From NCBI GenBank assembly GCA_945878555.1, contig CAMDWI010000006.1, forward strand, positions 1 to 64,000: 64,000 nucleotides of DNA, read 5' to 3'. Both the position numbers and the translations under genes were made by a program. The notes under the pieces are model-generated. The model was not told the origin of the DNA and did not search any database. It saw only the letters and a program-made list of their open reading frames with translations. The stretch is from Klebsiella pneumoniae (GTDB lineage: Bacteria; Pseudomonadota; Gammaproteobacteria; Eutrophobiales; Eutrophobiaceae). This document shows, in pieces, positions 1-8,625 of this stretch (the stretch's first letter is position 1; each line of letters begins with the position of its first letter).

Positions 1-150
1 ACACGCTGTGAATACATCCATGTACGCTCGAGCGCCGCTTTCGTCGCTGCGCATCCTGCTCCGCTAGAAAGTCCAGCCGTTACATCCCTGTAACGGCGCA
101 AACGGCTCCTTAACCCGCCGTTTGCCCATGCGGCTAACGGTCTTTCACAC
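1..150. repeat. Intergenic repeat with two perfect stem-loops
   Basis: There is no gene in this stretch, but it is highly structured. Bases 76-84 pair with 89-97 around the four-base loop TCCC (9 bp). Bases 98-106 pair perfectly with 117-125 around a ten-base loop. The two hairpins sit directly next to each other, and phrases built around 'catccatgta' and 'catccctgta' recur at 17-26 and 83-92. Such back-to-back palindromes are typical of dispersed intergenic repeats in gammaproteobacteria. They lie just past the 3' end of the neighbouring dehydrogenase gene, so they could also end its transcript or protect it from decay. The hairpins are seen directly; dispersal through the genome is inferred. 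Confidence 0.6.
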
Positions 151-200
151 TTATAACCAGACAGCTGATTCCAAACAGTAGTGGAGTCCTTAACTGTTAT

Positions 201-968
201 CTAAATTCGATAAAGTAACAGCAATATCCGGTCTGCCAATCGTTCCGGCAAAAACCTCAACAGCTGTAGCCCGAGGCTGTGGTGGAAGGGGAAGGTAATC
301 AGTGGTTTATGTTTGTCCAGCCCCTGTTTTATCTTTGCTGCGGCATCCATTACATCCATCTGCTTGAAGCCATCCGTCCGGAGATTTGAAGTCATGGCTG
401 TGCTGATATAACTCGGGCATACCACAGTGATGTAAACCCCCTTCCGGTGATACACACCCCTTAACGCTTCGTAATACGATTTGATAGCGGCCTTGCTCGC
501 GGCATAGGCGGGGAACAGTGGCAGTCCACGATAGGCAGACAGTGAGCTGATGATGGCAACACTGCCCTTGCCACGCTGTGCCATGCGGTCCAGTATCGGG
601 TTCACAGTAGAAATGACGCCGCTAAAATTTACTGTCAGGATTTCGGCTATTTGCTCCGGTGTCCCCTGCGGTGACTCTGGTCGACTGACATGCATTACAC
701 CGGCATTTGCAATGATGAGATCAAGCGGCGTTCGTTGATCAATATCCAGTATCCAGTCAGACAGCCGCTCCCGATCCTTTACATCAATTGTCACCGCAGA
801 GACTATTGCGCCCTGTTGTTCGCAGACGCGGGTTATGGTGGCAAGCCTGTCCGTATTTCGCCCGGTCAGGCAAAGATGTATGCCAGGTGCGGCATAACTG
901 CGCGCAAGTGCCTCTCCCAGACCGCTGCTGGCACCGGTGATCAGTATGTTTTTAAACGATGTTGCCAT
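201..968 (-). CDS. Short-chain dehydrogenase/reductase (SDR)
   Basis: A classical SDR of 255 residues, the usual length for the family. The NAD(P)-binding TGASSGLG motif is at residues 11-18, the structural NAG at 88-90, the catalytic serine at about 142 and the YxxxK pair at Tyr155/Lys159. These enzymes oxidise or reduce hydroxyl/keto groups with NAD(P)(H), and the substrate cannot be read from the sequence. The arginine of the TGRN segment (about residue 37) would favour NADPH. The gene is transcribed divergently from a cytochrome P450, with about 50 bases between the start codons. A shared substrate, such as a lipid or terpenoid alcohol made by the P450, is plausible but inferred. The closing segment after residue 230 is hydrophobic and Leu-rich, which may allow membrane association. 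Confidence 0.88.
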   Translation of the reverse strand: MATSFKNILITGASSGLGEALARSYAAPGIHLCLTGRNTDRLATITRVCEQQGAIVSAVTIDVKDRERLSDWILDIDQRTPLDLIIANAGVMHVSRPESPQGTPEQIAEILTVNFSGVISTVNPILDRMAQRGKGSVAIISSLSAYRGLPLFPAYAASKAAIKSYYEALRGVYHRKGVYITVVCPSYISTAMTSNLRTDGFKQMDVMDAAAKIKQGLDKHKPLITFPFHHSLGLQLLRFLPERLADRILLLLYRI

Positions 969-979
969 GTCAAATCATC

Positions 980-1008
980 CCTGTCTGCTACAGGCAAACA
1001 GTTTATAA
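980..1008 (+). promoter_or_regulatory. Possible promoter for the P450 gene
   Basis: A perfect TATAAT is at 1003-1008, with a weak -35-like CTGTCT 17 bases upstream. The predicted transcript start would fall only a few bases before the ATG at 1019, so the mRNA would be almost leaderless. The gap between the divergent genes is too short for much else. The -10 match is direct; promoter activity is inferred. Confidence 0.4.
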
Positions 1009-1018
1009 TGGGCCTGTC

Positions 1019-2407
1019 ATGCATGATGATAACGAATTAATCCCCGTACGGCCAATCCCGCTCCGCGATTATCCACGACCGCTCTCCCTGTTATGGAAAT
1101 TGCGCAAGGACCTGTTGTCTATCTGGCCCGAATCGGCCTATCGCGAGCAGTTTTTTGGTGGTCCTGTCATGCGACAGCACATGTATGTTGCCAACAGTCC
1201 TGATACGGTCGAACACGTGCTGGTCAGGAACAATGATATATACCAGCGCAAGAGCCCCTATATGCGCAAGGCCCTGCAGCCCTTGCTGGGTGATGGCCTG
1301 TTTGCCAGTGATGGTGAGACCTGGCGGAATCGAAGGACACTGGAGCAACCGGCGTTCCAGAGTACGCACCTGAAACGGTATGCCGGGGTGATGACTACCG
1401 TGGTCGCAGAGACCTGCCAGCGTTGGCATCGGGAACATGTTGGTCGACAGATCAATGTCTTGCCGGAAATGGCGTGGCTGACCGCTGAAATCATCAGTCA
1501 GGCCATGTTTGATTATCCGCTGGGCATGGACAAGGCAAAAAAAATCGTATCCGGTTTTGCCGACTTTCAGGCCAGTGTTGAGCAGTTTGACCCCGCTGCC
1601 TTTTTTGGTTGGCCGGACTGGTTGCCCGGTATGCCCCAACGCCGCCGTGCCAGTCGCCAGGCCGGGGTTATCCACCGGATCGTTGAGGACATCATAACGG
1701 CAGGTCAGCAGGGGACGGGCAATGAGCAGGGTTTGCTAGCCTTGTTACTGGCGGCGCATAATTCCACCCAGCCTCCCGGTATCAGCCTGGAGCAGATTCG
1801 TAACGAAGCTGTCGTGATCCTGATGGCCGGCCATGAAACCACGGCAAATTCTCTCGCCTGGGCAATCTATCTTATCTCCCGTTCACCCCGGGTTGAACTG
1901 AAGCTGCTGGAAGAGTTAGCTACAGTGCTGGGTGGTCGGCCGGCTGAATTCGAGGATGTGTCCAGACTGAAATACACCCGTGCCATCTTTGAGGAGGCGA
2001 TGCGCTTGTATCCGCCCGTTCCCATCCTGTCAAGGGAGGCCCTGGCCGAAGATACAATCCGCGACCGGCATATACCCAAAGGTTCGATTATGCTTGTTGT
2101 GCCCTGGTTATTGCATCGTCATGAAGACTTGTGGGAACGCCCACACCACTTTATCCCGGAACGGTTTACCAGCGAGTGGCCATCACGGCAGCAGAAATAC
2201 GGGTATATCCCGTTTAGTGCCGGGCCGAGGATCTGTCTTGGTGCGGCGTTCGGCATGATGGAGGCAATCATCTGTCTTGCCACGATTATGCAGCAGTTCA
2301 GCCTGAAATCCCCTGCCAACACTGAACCCGGTTATGAGTGCCGATTGACGCTGAGGCCCGCTGGTGGCCTGCCCATGATGGTAAACCGGCGTAGGGAATT
2401 CAGCTGA
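1019..2407 (+). CDS. Cytochrome P450
   Basis: A bacterial P450 of 462 residues from the chosen start. All hallmarks are present: the I-helix oxygen-activation motif AGHETT near residues 270-275, the K-helix ExxR at about 326-329, and the heme-ligand loop FSAGPRICLG with its cysteine near residue 406. It has no N-terminal membrane anchor, so it is probably soluble and needs a separate ferredoxin or flavodoxin partner; none is encoded nearby. It inserts one oxygen atom into an unknown hydrophobic substrate. An in-frame ATG at 959 would add 20 residues that overlap the divergent dehydrogenase start and do not look like P450, so 1019 is preferred. The 3' end overlaps the convergent next gene by 8 bases. 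Confidence 0.93.
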   Translation: MHDDNELIPVRPIPLRDYPRPLSLLWKLRKDLLSIWPESAYREQFFGGPVMRQHMYVANSPDTVEHVLVRNNDIYQRKSPYMRKALQPLLGDGLFASDGETWRNRRTLEQPAFQSTHLKRYAGVMTTVVAETCQRWHREHVGRQINVLPEMAWLTAEIISQAMFDYPLGMDKAKKIVSGFADFQASVEQFDPAAFFGWPDWLPGMPQRRRASRQAGVIHRIVEDIITAGQQGTGNEQGLLALLLAAHNSTQPPGISLEQIRNEAVVILMAGHETTANSLAWAIYLISRSPRVELKLLEELATVLGGRPAEFEDVSRLKYTRAIFEEAMRLYPPVPILSREALAEDTIRDRHIPKGSIMLVVPWLLHRHEDLWERPHHFIPERFTSEWPSRQQKYGYIPFSAGPRICLGAAFGMMEAIICLATIMQQFSLKSPANTEPGYECRLTLRPAGGLPMMVNRRREFS

Positions 2408-3212
2408 ACGCCAGCCGCTTGCGCCAGTCGTCGATAAGCGTCTGGTCATGCATCATCGAAGGATGATAATCACGTCGGAAGTAGGCCAGATAATGTGGTA
2501 CCAGACGTCGGATCAATCCGGGCCAGATTAACCCCCAGCTGATTAAAACGCCCCAGTCACGTAGCTTGAACAGCCGTTTGTCATGGCGTTGATAGGTGAA
2601 AAGGATGGACAGTAACAATGGCCATAATATCGCTGAGGCATGGACCATCTCGACTATCCTGGTCCGATAGCTGCCACCGATGGCCTGGTACACATCATAG
2701 GCCACGGATTTATGTTCTATTTCTTCCAGACAATGCCAGCACCACAGTCTTTTATATTCACCGTGCATCGGTTCATTAAACAGCGGTTCGCGTAGCACTT
2801 CAGTACACAGTATCGTGGTGAAGTGTTCCAGCGCACAGGTTAATGCCAGCTTTACCCGGGTATCGGGGTTCTTTCTGACCCAGTCAAACAGCGCCTGCAC
2901 CCGTTGTTCCATCTTGTCTACGGGATAGCCGTATCCGGCCAGTATCCGGTTAAAGCGCTGGTGTTCCTTGCCATGGGCGGCCTCCTGCCCGATGAAACCC
3001 TGTACGCGTGCGGTCAGACCCGGGTCGGTAATATTGCCCGCATAGGCCCTGACGGAATCGATAAAAAATCGCTCTGCGGCAGGGAATGTGGAAGACAGCG
3101 CGTTCATCCAGTTTGATTTTAACGGGCAGCCCCCGAACCAGTATTTCTCATGGCTGTCCTGCCACGACAGCTTCGGGTTTCGCGGTGTAATCGTAGTCAC
3201 TTCCATGCGCAT
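2400..3212 (-). CDS. Metal-dependent hydrolase-like protein (PF10118 family)
   Basis: The protein matches the family annotated as 'predicted metal-dependent hydrolase' (PF10118). It is mostly helical, with ferritin-like metal-ligand motifs: an EAAHGKEH stretch near residue 75, an EH pair in the middle and EEIEHKSVAYD further on. Such spaced Glu/His sets suggest a diiron centre. Family members often sit beside P450s, dehydrogenases and lipid genes, as here, but the reaction is not established. Two in-frame ATGs (3212 and 3206) are more likely starts than an upstream one at 3260, because family members begin near the 'TPRNPKLSW' region. No strong ribosome-binding site separates the options. Confidence 0.75.
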   Translation of the reverse strand: MRMEVTTITPRNPKLSWQDSHEKYWFGGCPLKSNWMNALSSTFPAAERFFIDSVRAYAGNITDPGLTARVQGFIGQEAAHGKEHQRFNRILAGYGYPVDKMEQRVQALFDWVRKNPDTRVKLALTCALEHFTTILCTEVLREPLFNEPMHGEYKRLWCWHCLEEIEHKSVAYDVYQAIGGSYRTRIVEMVHASAILWPLLLSILFTYQRHDKRLFKLRDWGVLISWGLIWPGLIRRLVPHYLAYFRRDYHPSMMHDQTLIDDWRKRLAFS

Positions 3213-3349
3213 TATGGTAGCAGAATAAGGCGGGATTTTGTGCAGCAACTGAGTAAGCAAGGAATTGATTTTCGGGGAATTCTGGATATGCTGCTAGCAG
3301 ACCGCGCGGATACCTCTGCGCAATAACAAATCAGGCTGGCAGGGTGGTT

Positions 3350-4243
3350 ATGCGTGTGAACTGGATGAGCTACTGGATTACTGACCCGTTCTGGGGGGCC
3401 GTGGATTATCTGACTCATCTGTTTCTACGTTGTCTGTCCCTGCGATCAGCCTCTGCAACTGGTGCCTGGCTGGGCAGTCTGGCAAAAAACCGGTTCACCG
3501 GTGCCCAGGCAGATATCCTTGCCAATCTTACATTCCTGGCTCCGGAATTGAATGAGACAGAGAAGACCAGTATTGCAGACCGCCTATGGGGGAATATCGG
3601 CAGGACGCTGACCGAAATGGCGATGCTCGACCGGTTCAGCACGCACAACTATGTTTTCACTGATGTAAATCACATCTTTGACAGGCTGGATCGTCAACGG
3701 CCGGTCATCTTTCTGTTTCCGCATCTGGGTAACTGGGAACTGCTGGCGCGGCATGTTACCCAGGCCGGATTTCGCCTGAATATTATTTATGAATATCTGC
3801 CGAACCGCTTTCAACGCCGTCTTGTTGCACGTGCCAGACAGCGAACCGGCTATGAACTCATCTCGCCGGATTACGCGGGTACCCGACAGCTGTTCAGAAA
3901 CCTGGCTGCCGGACAGTCCGCTGGCATTGCAATGGATGAGTTCAGGGATAGTCGTATCGTAGCGCCGGTATTCCAGGGTGAATTACCGGAGAAGTCGAAT
4001 ATCCGCTACGCTATTGGTCTGGCGAGAAGATTCAAGGCACCGCTGGTGACCGGTTATTGCCTGCGCAAGGATGCGGTCAGTTTCGAGATAGTCTGTGCAG
4101 ATATCTACGATATGACGGATGAGACAGTGATGGCCATGTCTGATGCAGACATAGCCGCCACTATCAATGAGCGATGCCGGGAATGGGTCAGCAAGTACCC
4201 CGAGCAGTGGTATATGTTACATCGTGCCCGGTTGTCCCGCTAG
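3350..4243 (+). CDS. LpxL/HtrB-type lysophospholipid/lipid A acyltransferase
   Basis: About 297 residues, close to the usual length of lipid A late acyltransferases (PF03279). The diagnostic catalytic HxxxxE motif appears as HLGNWE at about residues 125-130. These inner-membrane enzymes move an acyl chain from acyl-ACP to a lipid or glycolipid acceptor. The N-terminus contains a hydrophobic segment but no classical long anchor. An AGGG at 3341-3344 lies at good spacing before the ATG at 3350, so this start is preferred over a GTG at 3344. It could be a true lipid A acyltransferase or one for another lipid such as an ornithine lipid or aryl polyene; the isolated location does not decide this. 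Confidence 0.8.
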   Translation: MRVNWMSYWITDPFWGAVDYLTHLFLRCLSLRSASATGAWLGSLAKNRFTGAQADILANLTFLAPELNETEKTSIADRLWGNIGRTLTEMAMLDRFSTHNYVFTDVNHIFDRLDRQRPVIFLFPHLGNWELLARHVTQAGFRLNIIYEYLPNRFQRRLVARARQRTGYELISPDYAGTRQLFRNLAAGQSAGIAMDEFRDSRIVAPVFQGELPEKSNIRYAIGLARRFKAPLVTGYCLRKDAVSFEIVCADIYDMTDETVMAMSDADIAATINERCREWVSKYPEQWYMLHRARLSR

Positions 4244-4269
4244 CATCAGGAACGCACGAACAACCGGGA

Positions 4270-4315
4270 ATCCTGACTTTCTAGATCCCTCGGCTACGCT
4301 CGGGATGACAAAGAG
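4270..4315. repeat. Short palindromic dispersed-type repeat
   Basis: The gap between the acyltransferase and the convergent glycosyltransferase holds a 'ctagatccctcg...cgctcgggatgaca' motif, in which ATCCC and GGGAT flank a palindrome-rich centre. Motifs of this shape recur in many proteobacterial genomes as small intergenic repeats. Only one copy is visible here, so its dispersed nature is an inference. Confidence 0.4.
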
Positions 4316-4349
4316 GGCCAATATCGAACGTGCGGATGGGTGTCCGGTT

Positions 4350-5861
4350 TTACTGGTCATCGTCGTGGAAAAGTTGTGCCGAAACCTGATGAAAATGTTG
4401 TTCCCAGGTCGGTGGGCTGAAACGGGGTATCCGGTTTAGCTGGGCCTGGCGCAAGGGCGATTCCGGACGGCTGTATTCCATAATCATTTCCATCCAGCCC
4501 TTGCCATCAATCGGGTGGACATAGTCCGGGATATTCTGGCCAGACTCGCGCAATTCAGGTACATCAGAGCATATGACCGGGGTACCCAGCGTCAGTGATT
4601 CCACAATCGGCATACCCCAGCCCTCACAAAAGGACGGATAGAGCAGGGCGCGTGCGCCTTTTAACAGTGCCATCAGTTCTGAATCATTCAGGTTTGCAGA
4701 TTCATGGACGATACCTTGCAGCGATTTACAGCGTTCAACCATGTCGATTACATTTTCATTTTCCCAGCCACGTTTGCCCACCAGATAAAGTTCGGGCATG
4801 GGGTCCAGCATCTTTTGTTGGGCCAACTCCCGCCAGATGGACAACAGCAATAAATGGTTTTTTCGCGGCTCTATTGTTGAGATTACGACAAAGTAAGTTC
4901 CGCTTTTGCTTTGGGCAGGAATGATAGCGTCCCGTTTTTCGATAAAGCAGGGTTCTACGCCGATGTAGGCTGTAATGATATCGCTTACCGTGCGCTTGTG
5001 CTCATCGGCAAAGCGGCGGATATAACTGGCTGTCTGTTCGGAATTGGCGATCAGGTTCGGTTGTAATGTGAGTAGTCTCTTCATCCAGGCAATCTGCTCC
5101 AGATGATTAACCGGCAGGAAATACTCGGAATAATAGATAATGATCAGGTCATGAATAAATACGCTGTGTTCGATCTGAGCCAGTGCGGCAATGTTTTGCA
5201 GCGCCTCAAACGGGAATCCACGGTTATAGGCTGTATAGATATAGTGATACTGACACTGTCGGTCACTGCCCACCCGATCCAGCAGGTAATCATGTTTCTG
5301 GTTACGGGTGGTGACGAAGCGGAACGAATCGTTCAGGTTACGGGTGTAGATATATACGCCGATAAACTGGCCGGTGCGGAGCAGGAACAGTGCCGGGTAC
5401 CTTGAGCAAGCCGCCACCAGCGCATAGGCTATCTTGGCAATATGCGGCAGTTTTCGGACCCAGCTGAATTCCATGCCGAATATTTCGGTCAGTTCCTGAT
5501 TCAGCAGGAAGTTGAACCGATCGATAAACGGCATGGAGAAAAAGGTATCCAGATCCGGGTCCCACATGCCATGGTATTGCATACGAAATTCAAGATTCGA
5601 TTCAAAGCGTTTGCTGCTTTCTGTCTCTACCGTGGAACCCAGTTCCCAGTTGACCAGCAGGTGATTAATCAAGGCACTTGCTTCATCATGATTAATTACG
5701 ACCAGATGCTTGCCCTGTTGTTTGACAAACAGGGTCGAGTCCCGGCGTTGGGTCAGGAAATAATGGGCATAGCGCAGGTCCACCCGAATCGTCCCGGAGG
5801 GTGTGTCTGATACCTGCTGGTAGATAAGACAGGTCAAATCATAGATAAACATCCTGGTCAT
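4350..5861 (-). CDS. Glycosyltransferase family 4 (GT-B)
   Basis: A 503-residue retaining glycosyltransferase. The C-terminal GT4 domain is clear: a VISTIEPRKNH strand-turn near residue 330, a LVGKRGW segment, then YPSFCEGWGMPIVESLTLGTPVICSD around 410-435, where the ExxxxxxxE-type nucleotide-sugar site lies. The first 300 residues form the divergent acceptor-binding half. It would add a sugar to the growing surface polysaccharide at the cytoplasmic face. Its ATG overlaps the TGA stop of the large upstream glycosyltransferase gene by four bases, so the two are translationally coupled in one operon. Donor and acceptor are not predictable. Confidence 0.9.
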   Translation of the reverse strand: MTRMFIYDLTCLIYQQVSDTPSGTIRVDLRYAHYFLTQRRDSTLFVKQQGKHLVVINHDEASALINHLLVNWELGSTVETESSKRFESNLEFRMQYHGMWDPDLDTFFSMPFIDRFNFLLNQELTEIFGMEFSWVRKLPHIAKIAYALVAACSRYPALFLLRTGQFIGVYIYTRNLNDSFRFVTTRNQKHDYLLDRVGSDRQCQYHYIYTAYNRGFPFEALQNIAALAQIEHSVFIHDLIIIYYSEYFLPVNHLEQIAWMKRLLTLQPNLIANSEQTASYIRRFADEHKRTVSDIITAYIGVEPCFIEKRDAIIPAQSKSGTYFVVISTIEPRKNHLLLLSIWRELAQQKMLDPMPELYLVGKRGWENENVIDMVERCKSLQGIVHESANLNDSELMALLKGARALLYPSFCEGWGMPIVESLTLGTPVICSDVPELRESGQNIPDYVHPIDGKGWMEMIMEYSRPESPLRQAQLNRIPRFSPPTWEQHFHQVSAQLFHDDDQ

Positions 5862-8437
5862 AAGGGTCCGTTCGTTTGCTGGCTGACAGATTGTTTATAA
5901 TACCTGTATTGTTCCCAGGGATGCACCAGCCGTGGTGGCTGGGCAAGGGCAAACTCCTCGTCTGCAATGCTGAGATTGAGGTTATAAAACGGGTCATATT
6001 CGAGTACATCCCGCCATTTATTGCGCATGAAATTATATTCAGCCTTCCAGCGGTTTATGTTTTCCTTCGACAGGTCAAAGCCCCTCGATGCCGATTCCAG
6101 ATGGTAGAGCTCTGCAAAGGGTGTCCAGATGATCTTCCATCCCTGTTCACGCACCTTCAGGCAGTAATCAACGTCATTGAAGGCAATACGCAGATTGATA
6201 TCATCAAGACCACCCACCGCCTGATAGACAGACTTTTTCGTCAACAAACAGGCGGCGGTGACACAGGATAATTGCTGACATAATACCAGCCTGTCATCGT
6301 AACCCGGGTAATTACGCGGTGCATGGCGCAGTCCATGACCCGCGACACCGCCGAGTCCGATAATAACGCCGGCATGCTGGACAGTCTCGTTTTCATATAA
6401 CAGTTTGGCACCGACTATCCCTACTTCCGGTCTCTGCAGGTGTGACACCATCTCGGTAAGCCAGTCGGGATTGATTACCGAGATATCGTTGTTCAACAGC
6501 CCGAGATATTCCCCTTTTGCCTGTTCCACACCGAAGTTGTTCAATTCGGAGAAGTTGAAGTCACCGGGACGCCTGAATACCCGAACGCGCGGATCGCCCG
6601 AAATGGCCTCGATATAGGCGAGGGCAGAGGCCTCTACCGTTCCGTTGTCGATGATGATCAGTTCCAGATTCGGCCAGGCGGTTTTTTCCAGCAATCCATT
6701 GACACAGTTCGACAGCAGGGCCACACGGTCGCGTGTGAGTACAACCAGACTGACCAGCGGTGGTGGTTCGGGAATGGATCGTTCTATTCTGAAACCGGCA
6801 GCCACAGGGGTGACCATCGCAGTCTGTCCGCCGCGTTGCAGATAGGCTTCCAGCGCCGCCTTGTTTTCGTTATTCACAGCCGGGATGATCGCGCTTTCAG
6901 TCAGGAACTTGCGTTTGTGCAGCAGTAGATAGGGTATATGAACTATCTGCTGCGGATTGATACGTTCAATCATGCGCAAGTCGAGATCGTAGGTTACAAC
7001 AGACGTGGATTCGGTCGCTATGATGCGCAAATCTTCCAGACGATAAAAGACAAATGGCTGGAGATAGTCCTTGCCCAGCAAAAAGTCGAGGTTCCAGTCC
7101 GGTTTCAAACAGGGCGCTAATAATCGACCATGTTCGTCAATATGATCATGGTCGCTGTACAGCAGCGCTGCCTGTGGATTGCTCTGCAGCGTGTTTGCTA
7201 CCATATATAATGCATGTTCAGTCAGCATGTCACCCTGACCCAGTATCCCGGCGACAATGCCCGTCGCCTGGCCGATCGCATCCACTGTATGAGTGCTGAT
7301 GCCCGAAGAACTACGGCTGATTACTATCCGTATGCGCTTGTCATAACGCTCGTAGCGATTCAGGATGGTCGTTATATGTGCATCAGGATGTTCAGCGCAG
7401 ACAATCAGCAGTTCCCAGTGCGGGTACAGTTGACTTTGAACTGACTGCAGGGTCATGTCCAGATAATGTGGAAGGTTGTTACTAGCGTTTATAATCACAC
7501 TCACCAGTGGCGAGGTTTTCATCGTGCTGATATGCGTACGGATGGCCCGGATATCGAGTGAGGACAATCGGACATATTTATAGTGCCATTCTGCATAGGG
7601 TATCTTGTGGGCAAGTACGCGCCGGACCCCGGGTAGTTTGCAGATAAACAGGGTGTTGAGCACATCATCGGTACTGAAGTCATGGCGTGCCTTGAGATAA
7701 CGTGCGGCCTGCAGCAAGCAGATTTCAGTCATGCTGATATCGCGGATGGTAAATGTGACTGATTGTGAAGTGGCCTGAAGCTTCAACAAGGTTATATCCG
7801 GTGGCAATTCGATCAGGGATTCATGTTCACCGCTCGTACTGAATGGCAAGGGGATGGAATATTCACTGACAAACCCGTGACCGGGGTTGATAAACAGAAT
7901 CGAATCCGCCAGTTCCTCAGGCAGCACCAGCGTATAACGAAAAATTACCAGTCCGCGAGGAAATGCCTGTTTATTCTCCGGAACAAGGTAGACGTTTCCG
8001 GTGCTGGTCAAGCTGGATTCAGCGAATTTGTCATCAACCGGCGGGTGTGGAAATACCAGTAGTTTGACCCGACGATTAAAAATAATGCGAGACGTCCGTC
8101 GGATCCAGTAGATCAGGAAACTGGTCGGTAGCAGAAGTATATAAACCAGTGTCCGCAACCACCTTACTGACTGGTAAGAATATTCGTCGTCAGGTGTTTC
8201 AGGATGGGCCACCGGTGGTGTGTGGCCTGATTCGAGCTGGCGGATATACTCGTCCTGCTGACGTAGTGTATACGTGAGCATCCGGATCTGGTTAATCTCC
8301 CCCCGATAGAGGAAGCGGAAGTTATCCAGGGTAAAACGCCATACCCATGACCAGCCGGATCTGAACCATTTATGCGTCAGTTCCAGATACTGGTCCCTGA
8401 ACGTCTGGTAGCGCAAGATGAGATATTTATAATCCAT
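5858..8437 (-). CDS. Large two-domain family 2 glycosyltransferase
   Basis: 859 residues with two GT-A (GT2) domains in tandem. After an N-terminal part with one hydrophobic segment (about residues 92-112) and a beta-rich stretch, the first GT2 domain begins near residue 310 (PLVSVIINASNN) and has a DHDHID metal site. The second begins near residue 560 (PLVSLVVLTRDR) and has LNND as its DxD-like site, followed by the typical VGAKLLYENETVQHAGVIIG block. This architecture is common in O-antigen and capsule loci, where one protein may add two sugars. It leads an operon with the GT4 gene. A long hairpin lies upstream in the divergent promoter region. Confidence 0.9.
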   Translation of the reverse strand: MDYKYLILRYQTFRDQYLELTHKWFRSGWSWVWRFTLDNFRFLYRGEINQIRMLTYTLRQQDEYIRQLESGHTPPVAHPETPDDEYSYQSVRWLRTLVYILLLPTSFLIYWIRRTSRIIFNRRVKLLVFPHPPVDDKFAESSLTSTGNVYLVPENKQAFPRGLVIFRYTLVLPEELADSILFINPGHGFVSEYSIPLPFSTSGEHESLIELPPDITLLKLQATSQSVTFTIRDISMTEICLLQAARYLKARHDFSTDDVLNTLFICKLPGVRRVLAHKIPYAEWHYKYVRLSSLDIRAIRTHISTMKTSPLVSVIINASNNLPHYLDMTLQSVQSQLYPHWELLIVCAEHPDAHITTILNRYERYDKRIRIVISRSSSGISTHTVDAIGQATGIVAGILGQGDMLTEHALYMVANTLQSNPQAALLYSDHDHIDEHGRLLAPCLKPDWNLDFLLGKDYLQPFVFYRLEDLRIIATESTSVVTYDLDLRMIERINPQQIVHIPYLLLHKRKFLTESAIIPAVNNENKAALEAYLQRGGQTAMVTPVAAGFRIERSIPEPPPLVSLVVLTRDRVALLSNCVNGLLEKTAWPNLELIIIDNGTVEASALAYIEAISGDPRVRVFRRPGDFNFSELNNFGVEQAKGEYLGLLNNDISVINPDWLTEMVSHLQRPEVGIVGAKLLYENETVQHAGVIIGLGGVAGHGLRHAPRNYPGYDDRLVLCQQLSCVTAACLLTKKSVYQAVGGLDDINLRIAFNDVDYCLKVREQGWKIIWTPFAELYHLESASRGFDLSKENINRWKAEYNFMRNKWRDVLEYDPFYNLNLSIADEEFALAQPPRLVHPWEQYRYYKQSVSQQTNGPL

Positions 8438-8461
8438 GTTGTCCGGAATTATTGTCTTTTA

Positions 8462-8511
8462 GGAGACCACTGTCATTGACTGCCGACTTGGCGGTCAAGG
8501 ACAGTCTCTCC
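8462..8511. other. Long interrupted stem-loop between divergent genes
   Basis: An extended inverted repeat with inner arms TTGACTGCC (8476-8484) and GGCGGTCAA (8490-8498), one mismatch, around a five-base loop. The pairing continues outward through CTGTC/GACAG and GGAGA/TCTCC. It lies between the divergent glycosyltransferase and sulfotransferase starts. It could be an operator, an untranslated-leader structure for the left operon, or a repeat element. The pairing is read directly; no function is shown. Confidence 0.5.
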
Positions 8512-8625
8512 CTGATAATATGTAACCGGAAAAATAATCTCTAATATTCTGTTTTAATGGGAGATTAAGCCGTTTACAATAGGCATCACAATATATCATT
8601 GTAGCGATAAGCTAACCAGATAATC

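Noticed and set aside
959-1018. Longer P450 start
   Set aside because: The extra residues overlap the divergent dehydrogenase start and do not resemble a P450 N-terminus.
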